This document shows positions 46,601 to 54,625 of a stretch of DNA of 64,000 nucleotides, piece after piece. Location: contig CANMSI010000001.1 of assembly GCA_947500575.1 (NCBI GenBank), positions 496,001 to 560,000 of the forward strand. The letters are read 5' to 3'. Within the stretch, counting starts at the first letter, position 1, and every line of letters begins with the position of its first letter. A program made the translations under genes and the position numbers. The notes below the pieces were generated by a model. That model worked only from the letters and a program-made list of their open reading frames with translations. It was not told the origin of the DNA and made no database searches. The stretch comes from an uncultured Flavobacteriaceae bacterium. Its GTDB lineage: Bacteria; Bacteroidota; Bacteroidia; Flavobacteriales; Flavobacteriaceae.

Positions 46601-47614
46601 GTATAACTTACGTTCTATACCAAGAGCTCCATCATCTAACAATCTATGATTACCAGATTCTTGCATTTTAAAATGAAGGTACATTCCTTTCTTATCGCCA
46701 TGATCAAATATAATTTCCCACTGCTCTAATTTAGAAACGTCGTATCGAAGTCTATTGTTTATTTCCGAAGCTGTATCATCATTTAGATCCGTATGCACAG
46801 CCGAAGTCCATGGCCATATATTATTTCTAGAGGAACCTCTACTTATTTCTGGGTCATCTACATTCATGGTAATGAATGAAAAAGCGTTCATGCCTTTCCC
46901 GGCTAAATAATTGATAGCCCCAATTAACTCTTTACCCTTATCACCTTGCCAAACCGGATCTCCTGGATTCCAATCTCCAGCATGCGGAGACCACGTTTTA
47001 TAAGGAATGGTGTTATCTATATCGTTATACGCCAACATGGTTTCTGGTGAATCTGCCCCAACTTTAAGGAAAAATTTACCCGTTTCTTCCCATTGTAAAT
47101 AGCGTTCATTTACGTAATTAAGTCTTCCGTTTGCCCTGTTATCCGGTGCCAATTTATTATTTGCTCCTATGGAAAAATTCCCTGAGGCGCCATCAAAAGA
47201 CGTTGGGTTTCCAGCAGTAGGATCTAAACTCACGGCCACATCTGTACCTGTTCTAAAAGAAGCATTATAGGTCCAGTTTCCAAGGGCGTTTGGTTTAAAA
47301 CGCACTGCCCATTTATTTCCGGAAGTTGCACTAGTCTCCGCAGCATTCCCATCTGCCGCAAAAAATCCGGGTACTACAAACTGTTCTCCGTTAGGAGATA
47401 CGAAAGTCACATTAAGTCGATAATTTGTAAAAGGATTCACTGCACTCTCTTCATCCATACTAGGACCATCGAAAGTAACAGTTACCGTATGCCATTTACG
47501 TAATTCACCCGAAATAGTTCCCTGCGCAAGCAAAGAGTAGCTCATCATTAAGATGAAAAAAGGGAGTAATTTTTTTAAAAAAGCAATAAAATAGTGGAAG
47601 TAATTTGTAATCAT
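43643..47614 (-). CDS. DUF5060 glycosidase-like T9SS-secreted protein, paralogue 1
   Basis: A 1323-residue protein with a signal peptide (1-31, SYSLLAQ). It has DUF5060 (about 33-150, LRKWHTVTVTFDGP), then a putative glycosidase barrel (about 170-545) with LKVGADSPETML, NWNLGEEF (E358/E359) and VVAFDEQGHW (E445) as candidate catalytic carboxylates, then a small beta domain like the collagenase-associated PF12904 type (YAIYLTNGGEESLDL). Three BIG2 Ig-like domains (about 632-890), a repeated sandwich (LVDADSDSDLFDLTD..), one PKD domain, a second copy of the sandwich and a type-A T9SS sorting domain follow. DUF5060 with DUF4038-like barrels occurs in polysaccharide-degrading enzymes; the substrate is unknown. 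The upstream region carries the shared three-box element. Confidence 0.8.
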   Translation of the reverse strand: MITNYFHYFIAFLKKLLPFFILMMSYSLLAQGTISGELRKWHTVTVTFDGPSMDEESAVNPFTNYRLNVTFVSPNGEQFVVPGFFAADGNAAETSATSGNKWAVRFKPNALGNWTYNASFRTGTDVAVSLDPTAGNPTSFDGASGNFSIGANNKLAPDNRANGRLNYVNERYLQWEETGKFFLKVGADSPETMLAYNDIDNTIPYKTWSPHAGDWNPGDPVWQGDKGKELIGAINYLAGKGMNAFSFITMNVDDPEISRGSSRNNIWPWTSAVHTDLNDDTASEINNRLRYDVSKLEQWEIIFDHGDKKGMYLHFKMQESGNHRLLDDGALGIERKLYYRELIARFGHHLALNWNLGEEFWIYNPTLINSFASYIKDLDPYDHNLVIHCYPNSGDESLFRPLLGPDFNLSGISVQTFVDGAHVKIRKWVQDSEASGKKWVVAFDEQGHWNRGVGVDADHGGSKGEVEDNRAEIRSKALWAAVMAGGAGVEYYFGGRSGQNDINAEDWRSRDSKWGDAKVAYDFFNDHLEFWEMDAYDELISGDESLNYCLAKPGDSYAIYLTNGGEESLDLSAVSGDYTVKWFDPRTGGALLDGNVVEIQGGGVRSLGTAPVDANLDWVILVEKVEESNISVTEVQLTPATATLNEGEVIALNALVLPTDATNTNVVWSSNNTSVATVDQNGQVNAIAEGFATITVTTVDGNFTDTSEINVVIPTVSVNGINVTPATLTINEGETATLSAQVMPANATNRNISWSSGDETIASISTLGEVTGLQAGTVTITASTIDGNFIDTSEVTVEANTVSVTRVSVSPETAVLDPGESIQLAAQIFPANATNPAVVWSSSNTRVATIDQNGLVVAIAEGITLIRAITEDGNLVDTSVITVNQEENSSELVSLTLVDADSDSDLFDLTDQMEIPIGSLQGINLNVRANTAPDLVGSVVLVMNGPVDKMRTESVAPYALYGDNAGNYFGALLPVGNYTITATAYTGASASGSIINEITRNFSIVNNTPANQPPNAVITATPLTGTAPLEVNFTGSNSTDDIGVVGYIWDFGDGSSYTQPDPVHTFTEAGIYNVVLTVLDDEGLLDTDSITITVTEPIVTNGFTLVDATSDTDLFNMEDGMQINRNDIEGTLLNIRSNFDDLNVGSVSFSLTGPVTKVSKENFAPFALFGDRSGDYNGVAFLNGNYSLTASAYSGANLSGTVLQTIAIDFSIVDPLNIKIAINDIKTGDTLGTEAQKVKVTLYPNPTAESVFVSMTGPSSDQLTSVSVFDMNGRMIRNYDKASINATKDAFKFNVGNLPNGVYFTHLRTNSGFLFKYRVVVKH

Positions 47615-47686
47615 AATGGTTGTGTTATTAAATAGTATCTTATTTAAACACAGTAGATTACAATTCTATATTTGGATATTGGGGTT

Positions 47687-47694
47687 CAAAAATA
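47687..47694 (-). promoter_or_regulatory. Possible -7 box for DUF5060 paralogue 1
   Basis: The - strand reads TATTTTTG (TAnnTTTG), 73 bases before the start at 47614. The conserved agaattga box starts 19 bases further upstream, where a -33 element or an activator next to it would be expected. Confidence 0.45.
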
Positions 47695-47712
47695 GAGTGG
47701 ATAAATATAGCT

Positions 47713-47874
47713 AGAATTGAACACCTCATCTTTATAAAATCGATGTACTGCTATCAATTTTTTAACAATCGAATAAAAGCAGTTAAAAAAATATTATAAC
47801 ATATTGATAATCAATTATTTAAATTCTTAAAACCAAAATCAACACCTTAGTGAAAATGTTCGATGAAATACATA
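47713..47874 (-). promoter_or_regulatory. Three-box upstream element of DUF5060 paralogue 1 (copy B)
   Basis: Boxes agaattga (47713), tataaaatcgat (47733-47744), ttgataatcaa (47804-47814) and tcgatgaaatacata (47860-47874). Offsets of 20, 71 and 127 bases match copy A exactly, while the bases between boxes differ. The near edge lies 99 bases before the start at 47614. The region also lies upstream of the divergent 47988 gene. Confidence 0.7.
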
Positions 47875-47987
47875 AAATATAGTTCTTTGCTCCTTGATTT
47901 TTCTATTTCATCCTTTCTGAGTCACAATTCAGTATACATTTCTTGTAAAAACACTCATTATAGTAGACTTTCGTTAAAAACTTATTT

Positions 47988-48377
47988 ATGACCAACTATC
48001 AAATTCTCATGTATCTTCATTTGGCAAGCGTAGTTCCCTGTATTTTCATTGGCGCCTTTTTATTGTTTGCCACCAAGGGAACTAAAAATCATCGAGGCAT
48101 AGGAAAACTCTATATGACCTTAATGGTTTTTACCGCTATTGTAAGTCTCTTTCTACCTGCCAAGGTGGGAGCTCAATTTTTAAATCATTTTGGATGGATA
48201 CATCTCTTCAGCCTGCTAACACTTTATTCTGTTCCAACGGCCCTATGGGCAATTAGAAAAGGAAATGTAAGAAGGCATAAAATAAAAATGATCTTACTAT
48301 ATGTAGGAGCAATAATGATTGCCGGAGGATTTACCCTAGCCCCTGGAAGATATTTACACGGCTTATTTTTTGGGTAA
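47988..48377 (+). CDS. DUF2306-like four-helix membrane protein
   Basis: A 129-residue integral membrane protein with four hydrophobic segments (about 6-26, 43-60, 67-85 and 98-118). The HLASVVPCIFIGAFLLF start, the KNHRGIGKLYM loop and the RRHKIKM loop match the DUF2306 pattern, a family of small predicted membrane proteins of unknown function. It stands alone between two DUF5060 paralogues, divergent from the first and convergent with the second (16 bases between stops). Confidence 0.8.
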   Translation: MTNYQILMYLHLASVVPCIFIGAFLLFATKGTKNHRGIGKLYMTLMVFTAIVSLFLPAKVGAQFLNHFGWIHLFSLLTLYSVPTALWAIRKGNVRRHKIKMILLYVGAIMIAGGFTLAPGRYLHGLFFG

Positions 48378-48393
48378 TCTTTAGAAGTATGAG

Positions 48394-51300
48394 CTAATTT
48401 CGAATAAGCAGTTTATAGTCAAAATATGCGGCGGCATTTGAAAATAGTCGCACAATATAGACTCCATTGGTTAGACCAGAGACCTCTATTTTATACATTC
48501 CATTTTCTTGCTTCACGTCAGCCACATTAAAACTTTTTGCGGTTCGTCCATTCAGATCATAAACGCCTATGCCGTACACTACTATTGCTGGGTCTAAAAT
48601 CTCTAAAAACACCTCCGTGGATGCCGGATTAGGAAATAAATTCACCCCATTCATTTGGCCTTCGGTGATGCTAAGATCTACAACCGAAAAATTCAAATTA
48701 ACACTCGTAGTAAGCATCCCTCCTTGATTCATATCACTATATAAGGTACCCTTCAGCGCATAGTCTCCCACCAAAAATGGGACTCCTTCATAGTTACCAT
48801 TGGTATCTCCAAAAAGCGAATATGGTGCTGTATTATCTGTAGTTGATTGTTCTATAGGACCCCCCAACTCTATATGTGCACTACCCACTTCTTCTGGATC
48901 TGTATGTACACGGATGCTTACATTCAAATCTGCTATGCTCGCCATATCGATTTCCATACCATCTGTTAGTTCATAAAGTGCTGTATTAGTATCCGCATTT
49001 ATTAAGGTAAAACTGCTAATAACCGCCTCTTCCTCTCTAGGGTCTACTATAATATCTATGGTATCTGTATCCATAAGTCCTTCCGCATCACTTACTGTTA
49101 AGGTCGCAGTATACCTACCCGCCTCAGTATACATATGGATTGGGTTTGCTGTAGAAGCAGCACTACCATCTCCAAAATCCCAATGATACACTACAATTTC
49201 TACATCGTCTGTAGAGCCAGTACCTACGAACTGCACTTCTAAAGGCACTACCCCACTCAAAGGGCTTGCCGAGGCTAAAGCTATTGGGGCTATATTTTCT
49301 GGGCCAGGGGTAACCGTTATTTCAGAAACATCAGAAAATCCTCCATCCTCGGTAGTAACAATAATAGAAGCTACCCCTTCTCGAATGGCTAAAATTTCTC
49401 CGTTCATAGCTACTGTAACAACAGCAGTATTGCTAGATTCCCATAGAACATTAGCATTGGAGGCATTTGAAGGTAGTACTTGAGCACTTAAGATAGCTGT
49501 TGTACCTTCTTCCAAGCTAAGCATCGTTGGACTTAAGCTAACTCCATTTACAAAAACGGCAGTTTTAACAACCGTGATGACCGAAGTATCTGTGAAATCA
49601 CCATCCTCGGTGCTTGCTGTAATCGTAGCCGCCCCCTCTACTATGGCCAATACCCTACCCATTTCATCTACAGTAGCTACAGAACTATTACTTGATGACC
49701 AAGAAACATTGGTATTGGACGCATTGGCAGGTAAAACTTGAGCAACTAAAGTAGCCGATTCTCCCTCATCTAAAGTGAGCGTAGCTGGTGTTATTGTAAT
49801 ACCATTTACAGAGATAATGGGTTTTACTACGTTGATAAGGACAGTATCTATAAAATCTCCATCTTCTGTTCTACCGGTTATGATCGCAGTGCCTTCTTGA
49901 ATGGCAGTTACAACTCCTGTTTGACTCACTGTTGCAATACTTCCATTATTGGAAGACCAAAATACGGTTACATTGGTTGCGTTAGAAGGAACGATTTCAG
50001 CAGTCAACCTAAGCGACTCCCCTTCATCTAAAGTGGCACTCTCTGGAGTGATGTTAATAGCGGTAACCGAAATAGCCGATTTAACCACGGTGATTATAGA
50101 AGTAGCACTAAAATTACCATCCTCCGTAAGGACTGAAATGGTAGCAGTTCCCTCTTGAACAGCGATAACTTCTCCATTCTGATCTACTGAAGCAATTGCT
50201 GCATTATTGGAAGACCATGTCACATTTGTATTCCCCGCATTTGCCGGGCTAATGGTATGCATAAGTGTTGTTGTTGCACCCTCATCCAGCGTTAGACTTG
50301 TAGGATTTACGGTAATTCCAGTAACTGGAATGGGTGCTTTTTCTACTAAAATAGCCCAGTCATCATTCACATCATTTGGAACGGTACCTAAAGATCTAAT
50401 GGCTCCTCCTTCCAATTGCAGAACACTTCCATTTACCAAGGCACCTCCTTCTCGTGGATTAAACCATTTTACCGTATAATTTCCTTCAGCGGCAGACAAA
50501 TCTAGCGTTTCTTCACCTCCATTGGTGAGATAAACCACATAGGTCTCATTGGGTTTGGCCAGACAAAAATTGAGCATTTCATCGCCAGTAATTAATTCAT
50601 CATAAGCATCCATTTCCCAAAACTCTAAATAAGTTTCAAAAAAGTCCAAAGCAATTTTGGCATCTTCCCATTTGCTTTCCCTACTTCTCCAATCTTGAGC
50701 ACTATGATCTGTTTGTCCGGTTTGTCTACCAAAATAGTATTCTACTCCGGCTCCTCCTGCCATAAGCGCACTCCATAATACTTTATATCGTATTTCTTTT
50801 CTATTATCTTCTACAATACCTCTAGGGCCTCCATGGTCGGCATCTACTCCTACTCCCCTATTCCAATGCGCCTGTTCATCAAAACCAACCACCCATGGCT
50901 TTCCACTTGCTTCGGAATCTTGCACCCATTTCTTAACCTTAATATGGGTACTATCTACAAAAGCTTGTATAGATATTCCGGAAAGCTCAAAATCTGGTCC
51001 TAACATCGGTCTAAATAAACGTTCATCTTGCTCAAAAGGGTAGCAATGAATTACCATATTATGATCGTATGGATCTAATGCTTTTACATAGGTAGCAAAT
51101 GAATTAATGAGGGTAGGGTTATAAATCCAAAACTCCTCTCCTAAATTCCAATTTAGTGCCAAATGATGACCAAAACGGGCTATAAACTCACGATAATAGA
51201 TTTTTCGTTCTACACCCAAAGTAAGATTATCTATAAGCATGTGATTGCCGTCTTCTTGCAACTTAAAATGTAAGTACATTCCCTTGGTATCACCATGATT

Positions 51301-52212
51301 AAAAACAATTTCCCACTGTTCCAATTTCGAAACATCATAGCGTTTTCTTTGATCAATTTCTTCAGGGCTGCTTCCATCTAAATCATCCGCACTGGTAGCG
51401 GCCCAAGGCCACAAAGTGCTTCTAGAACTTCCTCTATCCAGATCAGGATCGTCAATGTCCATAGCAATAAAAGAAAAGGCATTCATTCCTTTATCCGCTA
51501 AATAATTAATAGCACCTATTAAACCTTTCCCCTTGACACCTTGCCATACCGGATCACCGGTGGTCCAATCTCCATTATGCGCAGACCAGTCTTTATTACT
51601 ATTAGGGGTATTATCAAAATCGTCATAAGCCAACATGGTCTCTGGAGAATCCGCTCCTACTTTCAAGAAAACCTTATTGGTTTCTTCAAATCTTAAAAAA
51701 CGTTCTCCCACATAATTAAGTCTTCCATTTGCCCTATTATCAGGAGCTGTCTTATTGGTTCCAGAAATATTAAAACTTCCCGAAGCACCATCAAAAGAAG
51801 TTGAACTTCCCGCATTTACTTCCAAGCTTGCAGCCACATCTACACCCGTCCTAAAAGAAGCAACGTAACTCCAATTACCAGTTGCATTGGGTTTAAAGCG
51901 AACCGCCCATTTATTCCCGGCAGAGGCACTTGTTTCGGCTGCATCTCCATCAGCAGCATAAAAACCAGGCACTAAAAATTCCTCCCCATTGGGAGCGGTA
52001 AACAACACATTTAACCTGTAGTCAGTAAAAGGATTTACAGTGGCATTTTCGGAAGTCATAGGACCATCAAAAAGAAGTGTAATTGTATGCCATTTTCGCA
52101 ATTCTCCCGAGAGCGTTCCTTGCGCATATCCCCTATGAAAAGAAAAAAAAGAAAGCAGCAAAAATACCCCTAGAATAAAGGATATATGATTTTTGATGTA
52201 ATTCGTATTCAT
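48394..52212 (-). CDS. DUF5060 glycosidase-like T9SS-secreted protein, paralogue 2
   Basis: About 1272 residues from ATG 52212 (ATG 52221 would add three residues); the signal peptide ends near FHRGYAQ. The layout matches the 43643-47614 protein: DUF5060, a glycosidase-like barrel with NWNLGEEF and VVGFDEQAHW, the PF12904-like beta domain, then four BIG2 domains instead of three, one PKD domain, one sandwich of the LINADTNTALYELTD type and a type-A T9SS sorting domain (GVNLFPNPASTEVFLEI). The catalytic regions of the paralogues are very close in sequence while the tails differ in domain number. It lacks the three-box upstream element of paralogue 1, so regulation may differ. Substrate unknown. 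Confidence 0.8.
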   Translation of the reverse strand: MNTNYIKNHISFILGVFLLLSFFSFHRGYAQGTLSGELRKWHTITLLFDGPMTSENATVNPFTDYRLNVLFTAPNGEEFLVPGFYAADGDAAETSASAGNKWAVRFKPNATGNWSYVASFRTGVDVAASLEVNAGSSTSFDGASGSFNISGTNKTAPDNRANGRLNYVGERFLRFEETNKVFLKVGADSPETMLAYDDFDNTPNSNKDWSAHNGDWTTGDPVWQGVKGKGLIGAINYLADKGMNAFSFIAMDIDDPDLDRGSSRSTLWPWAATSADDLDGSSPEEIDQRKRYDVSKLEQWEIVFNHGDTKGMYLHFKLQEDGNHMLIDNLTLGVERKIYYREFIARFGHHLALNWNLGEEFWIYNPTLINSFATYVKALDPYDHNMVIHCYPFEQDERLFRPMLGPDFELSGISIQAFVDSTHIKVKKWVQDSEASGKPWVVGFDEQAHWNRGVGVDADHGGPRGIVEDNRKEIRYKVLWSALMAGGAGVEYYFGRQTGQTDHSAQDWRSRESKWEDAKIALDFFETYLEFWEMDAYDELITGDEMLNFCLAKPNETYVVYLTNGGEETLDLSAAEGNYTVKWFNPREGGALVNGSVLQLEGGAIRSLGTVPNDVNDDWAILVEKAPIPVTGITVNPTSLTLDEGATTTLMHTISPANAGNTNVTWSSNNAAIASVDQNGEVIAVQEGTATISVLTEDGNFSATSIITVVKSAISVTAINITPESATLDEGESLRLTAEIVPSNATNVTVFWSSNNGSIATVSQTGVVTAIQEGTAIITGRTEDGDFIDTVLINVVKPIISVNGITITPATLTLDEGESATLVAQVLPANASNTNVSWSSSNSSVATVDEMGRVLAIVEGAATITASTEDGDFTDTSVITVVKTAVFVNGVSLSPTMLSLEEGTTAILSAQVLPSNASNANVLWESSNTAVVTVAMNGEILAIREGVASIIVTTEDGGFSDVSEITVTPGPENIAPIALASASPLSGVVPLEVQFVGTGSTDDVEIVVYHWDFGDGSAASTANPIHMYTEAGRYTATLTVSDAEGLMDTDTIDIIVDPREEEAVISSFTLINADTNTALYELTDGMEIDMASIADLNVSIRVHTDPEEVGSAHIELGGPIEQSTTDNTAPYSLFGDTNGNYEGVPFLVGDYALKGTLYSDMNQGGMLTTSVNLNFSVVDLSITEGQMNGVNLFPNPASTEVFLEILDPAIVVYGIGVYDLNGRTAKSFNVADVKQENGMYKIEVSGLTNGVYIVRLFSNAAAYFDYKLLIRN

Positions 52213-52246
52213 ATCGAACATGCTATATACGCCTGCAATATTAATT

Positions 52247-52254
52247 CAAATTTA
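52247..52254 (-). promoter_or_regulatory. Possible -7 box for DUF5060 paralogue 2
   Basis: The - strand reads TAAATTTG, an exact match to TAnnTTTG, 35 bases before ATG 52212. No clear TTG -33 box is seen. Confidence 0.4.
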
Positions 52255-52391
52255 GATACATCATTCTTGTAAGAAAAAGGGGCACTATAAAAGTCCCGAA
52301 ATATAAGCAGAATTTGTGATATTTATTCATATTTAGCTTGACGGTTTTAATAGCCAACTTTTTTAATGCTAAAATGGAATAAGAAGTATAA

Positions 52392-52422
52392 AAAAAGCGC
52401 CCATTTGATAAGGGCGCTTTTT
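52392..52422 (-). terminator. Rho-independent terminator of rpsT
   Basis: Stem aaaaagcgccc (52392-52402) / gggcgcttttt (52412-52422) with a 9-base loop, 25 bases after the rpsT stop on the - strand and running into T residues. Confidence 0.9.
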
Positions 52423-52446
52423 ACTAGTATATTTTTGAGCTTTTAT

Positions 52447-52698
52447 TTACAAAGCTGCAATTTGCTTTGTTAACTTGCTTTTTAAATTGGCAGCTTTGTT
52501 GGCATGTATAATATTGCGTTTCGCAAGTCTATCAATCATACTAACAACAGTAGGAAACATTGTTTGAGCTTCCTTCTTATCTTCTGTGCTACGTAATTTC
52601 TTTAAAGCATTACGCATGGTTTTATGCTGATACTTATTACGAACACGTACCGCTTCGTTTCTTCTAATTCTCTTTAATGCTGACTTATGATTTGCCAT
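52447..52698 (-). CDS. rpsT: Small ribosomal subunit protein S20
   Basis: An 83-residue basic all-helical protein beginning [21 protein letters not shown] and ending in a Lys-rich helix ([15 protein letters not shown]), as in S20. It binds 16S rRNA early in 30S assembly. It lies 47 bases downstream of a tRNA-Glu gene on the same strand and may be part of the same transcript; it has its own terminator at 52392-52422. Confidence 0.97.
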   Translation of the reverse strand: MANHKSALKRIRRNEAVRVRNKYQHKTMRNALKKLRSTEDKKEAQTMFPTVVSMIDRLAKRNIIHANKAANLKSKLTKQIAAL

Positions 52699-52744
52699 TG
52701 TCTTTTATTATTATATTCAATTGGGTATACCCATTATACTATTG

Positions 52745-52816
52745 TAGCCCGTAGGGGAATCGAACCCCTGTTACCAGGATGAAAACCTGGCGTCCTAACC
52801 CCTAGACGAACGGGCC
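52745..52816 (-). tRNA. tRNA-Glu (anticodon TTC), copy 1
   Basis: 72 bases. The acceptor stem GGCCCGT pairs with ACGGGCT, the anticodon stem is CCAGG/CCTGG around loop TTTTCAT (TTC anticodon), and the T-loop reads GTTCGATTC. CCA is not encoded. Downstream copy of a pair; the body is identical to copy 2. Confidence 0.97.
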
Positions 52817-52898
52817 ATTGTTTAAAAATGGATAGCAAAAAATAAAATGATACTTATTTTACCTTTCACTATAAATTTTCAATTTTTCATTGACCTTG

Positions 52899-52970
52899 TA
52901 GTCCGTAGGGGAATCGAACCCCTGTTACCAGGATGAAAACCTGGCGTCCTAACCCCTAGACGAACGGACC
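52899..52970 (-). tRNA. tRNA-Glu (anticodon TTC), copy 2
   Basis: 72 bases with the same body as copy 1. The acceptor stem is GGTCCGT/ACGGACT: the third pair is T-A here instead of C-G, a compensated change. First gene of the tRNA pair, 18-25 bases after a good promoter (52995-53024). Confidence 0.97.
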
Positions 52971-52994
52971 ATTAATTTCGCGCAATTGCGGATG

Positions 52995-53024
52995 CAAAAA
53001 TACAATTATTTTTTACTACCACAA
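52995..53024 (-). promoter_or_regulatory. Bacteroidota-type promoter for the tRNA-Glu pair
   Basis: On the - strand: TTG (53024-53022), a 19-base spacer, then TATTTTTG (53002-52995). Both the -33 and -7 boxes match the Bacteroidota consensus and the spacing. It lies between the end of proS and the first tRNA gene, giving a leader of about 18 bases. Confidence 0.65.
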
Positions 53025-53051
53025 GACCTAAATATTATTTTTTAATTTCTT

Positions 53052-54527
53052 TTAGTATGCTTTTGCGAAAAGCACCCTTTTTGCCGATGGTTTTCCAGTA
53101 ACCATACAACTTCCTTTTTCCTCTTTTGCATCCAAAGGAATACATCTTATAGTAGCTTTTGTCTCGTTTTTAACTTGTTCTTCGGTCTCAGGAGTACCAT
53201 CCCAATGTGCAGAAATAAAACCACCTTTGGTTTCTAATACTTCTTTAAAAGCATCGTAAGAATCAACTTCTGTAATATGATTTGCCCTATGTTCCAATGC
53301 TTTTTTAAATATATTTTCTTGAATATCATTTAATAAGAACTCAATTTTAGCGATTACCTCTTCTGCAGCCACTGTTTCTTTTTCCAAGGTATCTCTTCTT
53401 GCCACTTCAAAAGTACCATTGTCCAAATCTCGTTGACCAATTGCCAAACGAACCGGAACTCCTTTTAATTCGTACTCATTAAATTTATAACCTGGCTTGT
53501 AGGTATCTCTATTGTCATATTTTACAGAAATCCCCTTAGCTCTTAAACTTTTTACCAAAGGGTTCACCTTTTCAGATATGGCGTCTAATTGTTCTTCTCC
53601 TTTATAAATAGGTACAATTACCACTTGAATAGGCGCTAGTTTTGGAGGTAATACCAACCCATTATCATCACTATGGGTCATAATTAAAGCGCCCATTAAA
53701 CGTGTAGAAACACCCCAAGAAGTGGCCCAAACATGCTCTTGTTTTCCTTCCTTAGATGCAAATTTTACATCAAACGCTTTTGCAAAATTTTGACCTAAAA
53801 AGTGAGACGTTCCTGCTTGCAATGCTTTACCATCTTGCATTAAAGCTTCAATGCAATAGGTTTCCACAGCACCAGCAAAGCGTTCACTTGCCGTTTTTAT
53901 TCCCTTAATTACAGGTACTGCCATGTGATTTTCTGAAAAATCAGCATACACATGCATCATTTGTTCTGCTTCTTCAATAGCCTCCTTTTCAGTAGCATGT
54001 GCTGTATGCCCTTCTTGCCATAGAAATTCTGCCGTTCTAAGAAAAAGGCGCGTGCGCATCTCCCAACGTACTACATTTGCCCATTGGTTAATTAACAAGG
54101 GTAAATCTCTGTAAGACTGTATCCACTTTCTATAGGTATCCCAAATTATAGTTTCCGAAGTAGGCCTTACAATAAGTTCCTCTTCTAGCTTTGCAGTCTC
54201 ATCGACTACAATACCGCTGCCATCTTCGGCGTTTTTCAATCTGTAATGGGTTACCACAGCACATTCTTTTGCAAAACCCTCCACATGACTCGCTTCTTTG
54301 CTTAGGTATGACTTGGGAATGAATAAAGGAAAATAAGCATTTTCATGACCCGTTTCCTTAAACATTTTATCTAAAGCCGCTTGCATTTTCTCCCAGATAG
54401 CATAGCCGTATGGTTTAATAACCATACAACCTCTAACACCTGAATTCTCTGCTAAATCCGCTTTAACAACCAATTCGTTGTACCATTTGGAATAATCTTC
54501 GCCTCTTTTTGTTAAATTTTTACCCAT
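53052..54527 (-). CDS. proS: Prolyl-tRNA synthetase (eukaryote/archaeal type)
   Basis: A 491-residue class II synthetase from ATG 54527 ([16 protein letters not shown]); the open frame upstream to 54611 is not family-like. Motif 2 region [22 protein letters not shown], the RPTSETII motif and motif 3 region [13 protein letters not shown] are seen. The absence of the large editing insertion and the C-terminal Tyr (VLFAKAY) place it in the ProS type 3/archaeal-eukaryote group that is standard in Bacteroidota. It charges tRNA-Pro. Divergent from the 54626 lipoprotein gene with 98 bases between starts. Confidence 0.97.
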   Translation of the reverse strand: MGKNLTKRGEDYSKWYNELVVKADLAENSGVRGCMVIKPYGYAIWEKMQAALDKMFKETGHENAYFPLFIPKSYLSKEASHVEGFAKECAVVTHYRLKNAEDGSGIVVDETAKLEEELIVRPTSETIIWDTYRKWIQSYRDLPLLINQWANVVRWEMRTRLFLRTAEFLWQEGHTAHATEKEAIEEAEQMMHVYADFSENHMAVPVIKGIKTASERFAGAVETYCIEALMQDGKALQAGTSHFLGQNFAKAFDVKFASKEGKQEHVWATSWGVSTRLMGALIMTHSDDNGLVLPPKLAPIQVVIVPIYKGEEQLDAISEKVNPLVKSLRAKGISVKYDNRDTYKPGYKFNEYELKGVPVRLAIGQRDLDNGTFEVARRDTLEKETVAAEEVIAKIEFLLNDIQENIFKKALEHRANHITEVDSYDAFKEVLETKGGFISAHWDGTPETEEQVKNETKATIRCIPLDAKEEKGSCMVTGKPSAKRVLFAKAY

Positions 54528-54625
54528 TGTAAGTAGTTTGGCACAAAACTTGTGACTTGTATTTCTGAAAATTAGTTCGGTAAAACTAACTATTTTTACT
54601 ATGTTCAACAATTAAATTTGCAACG

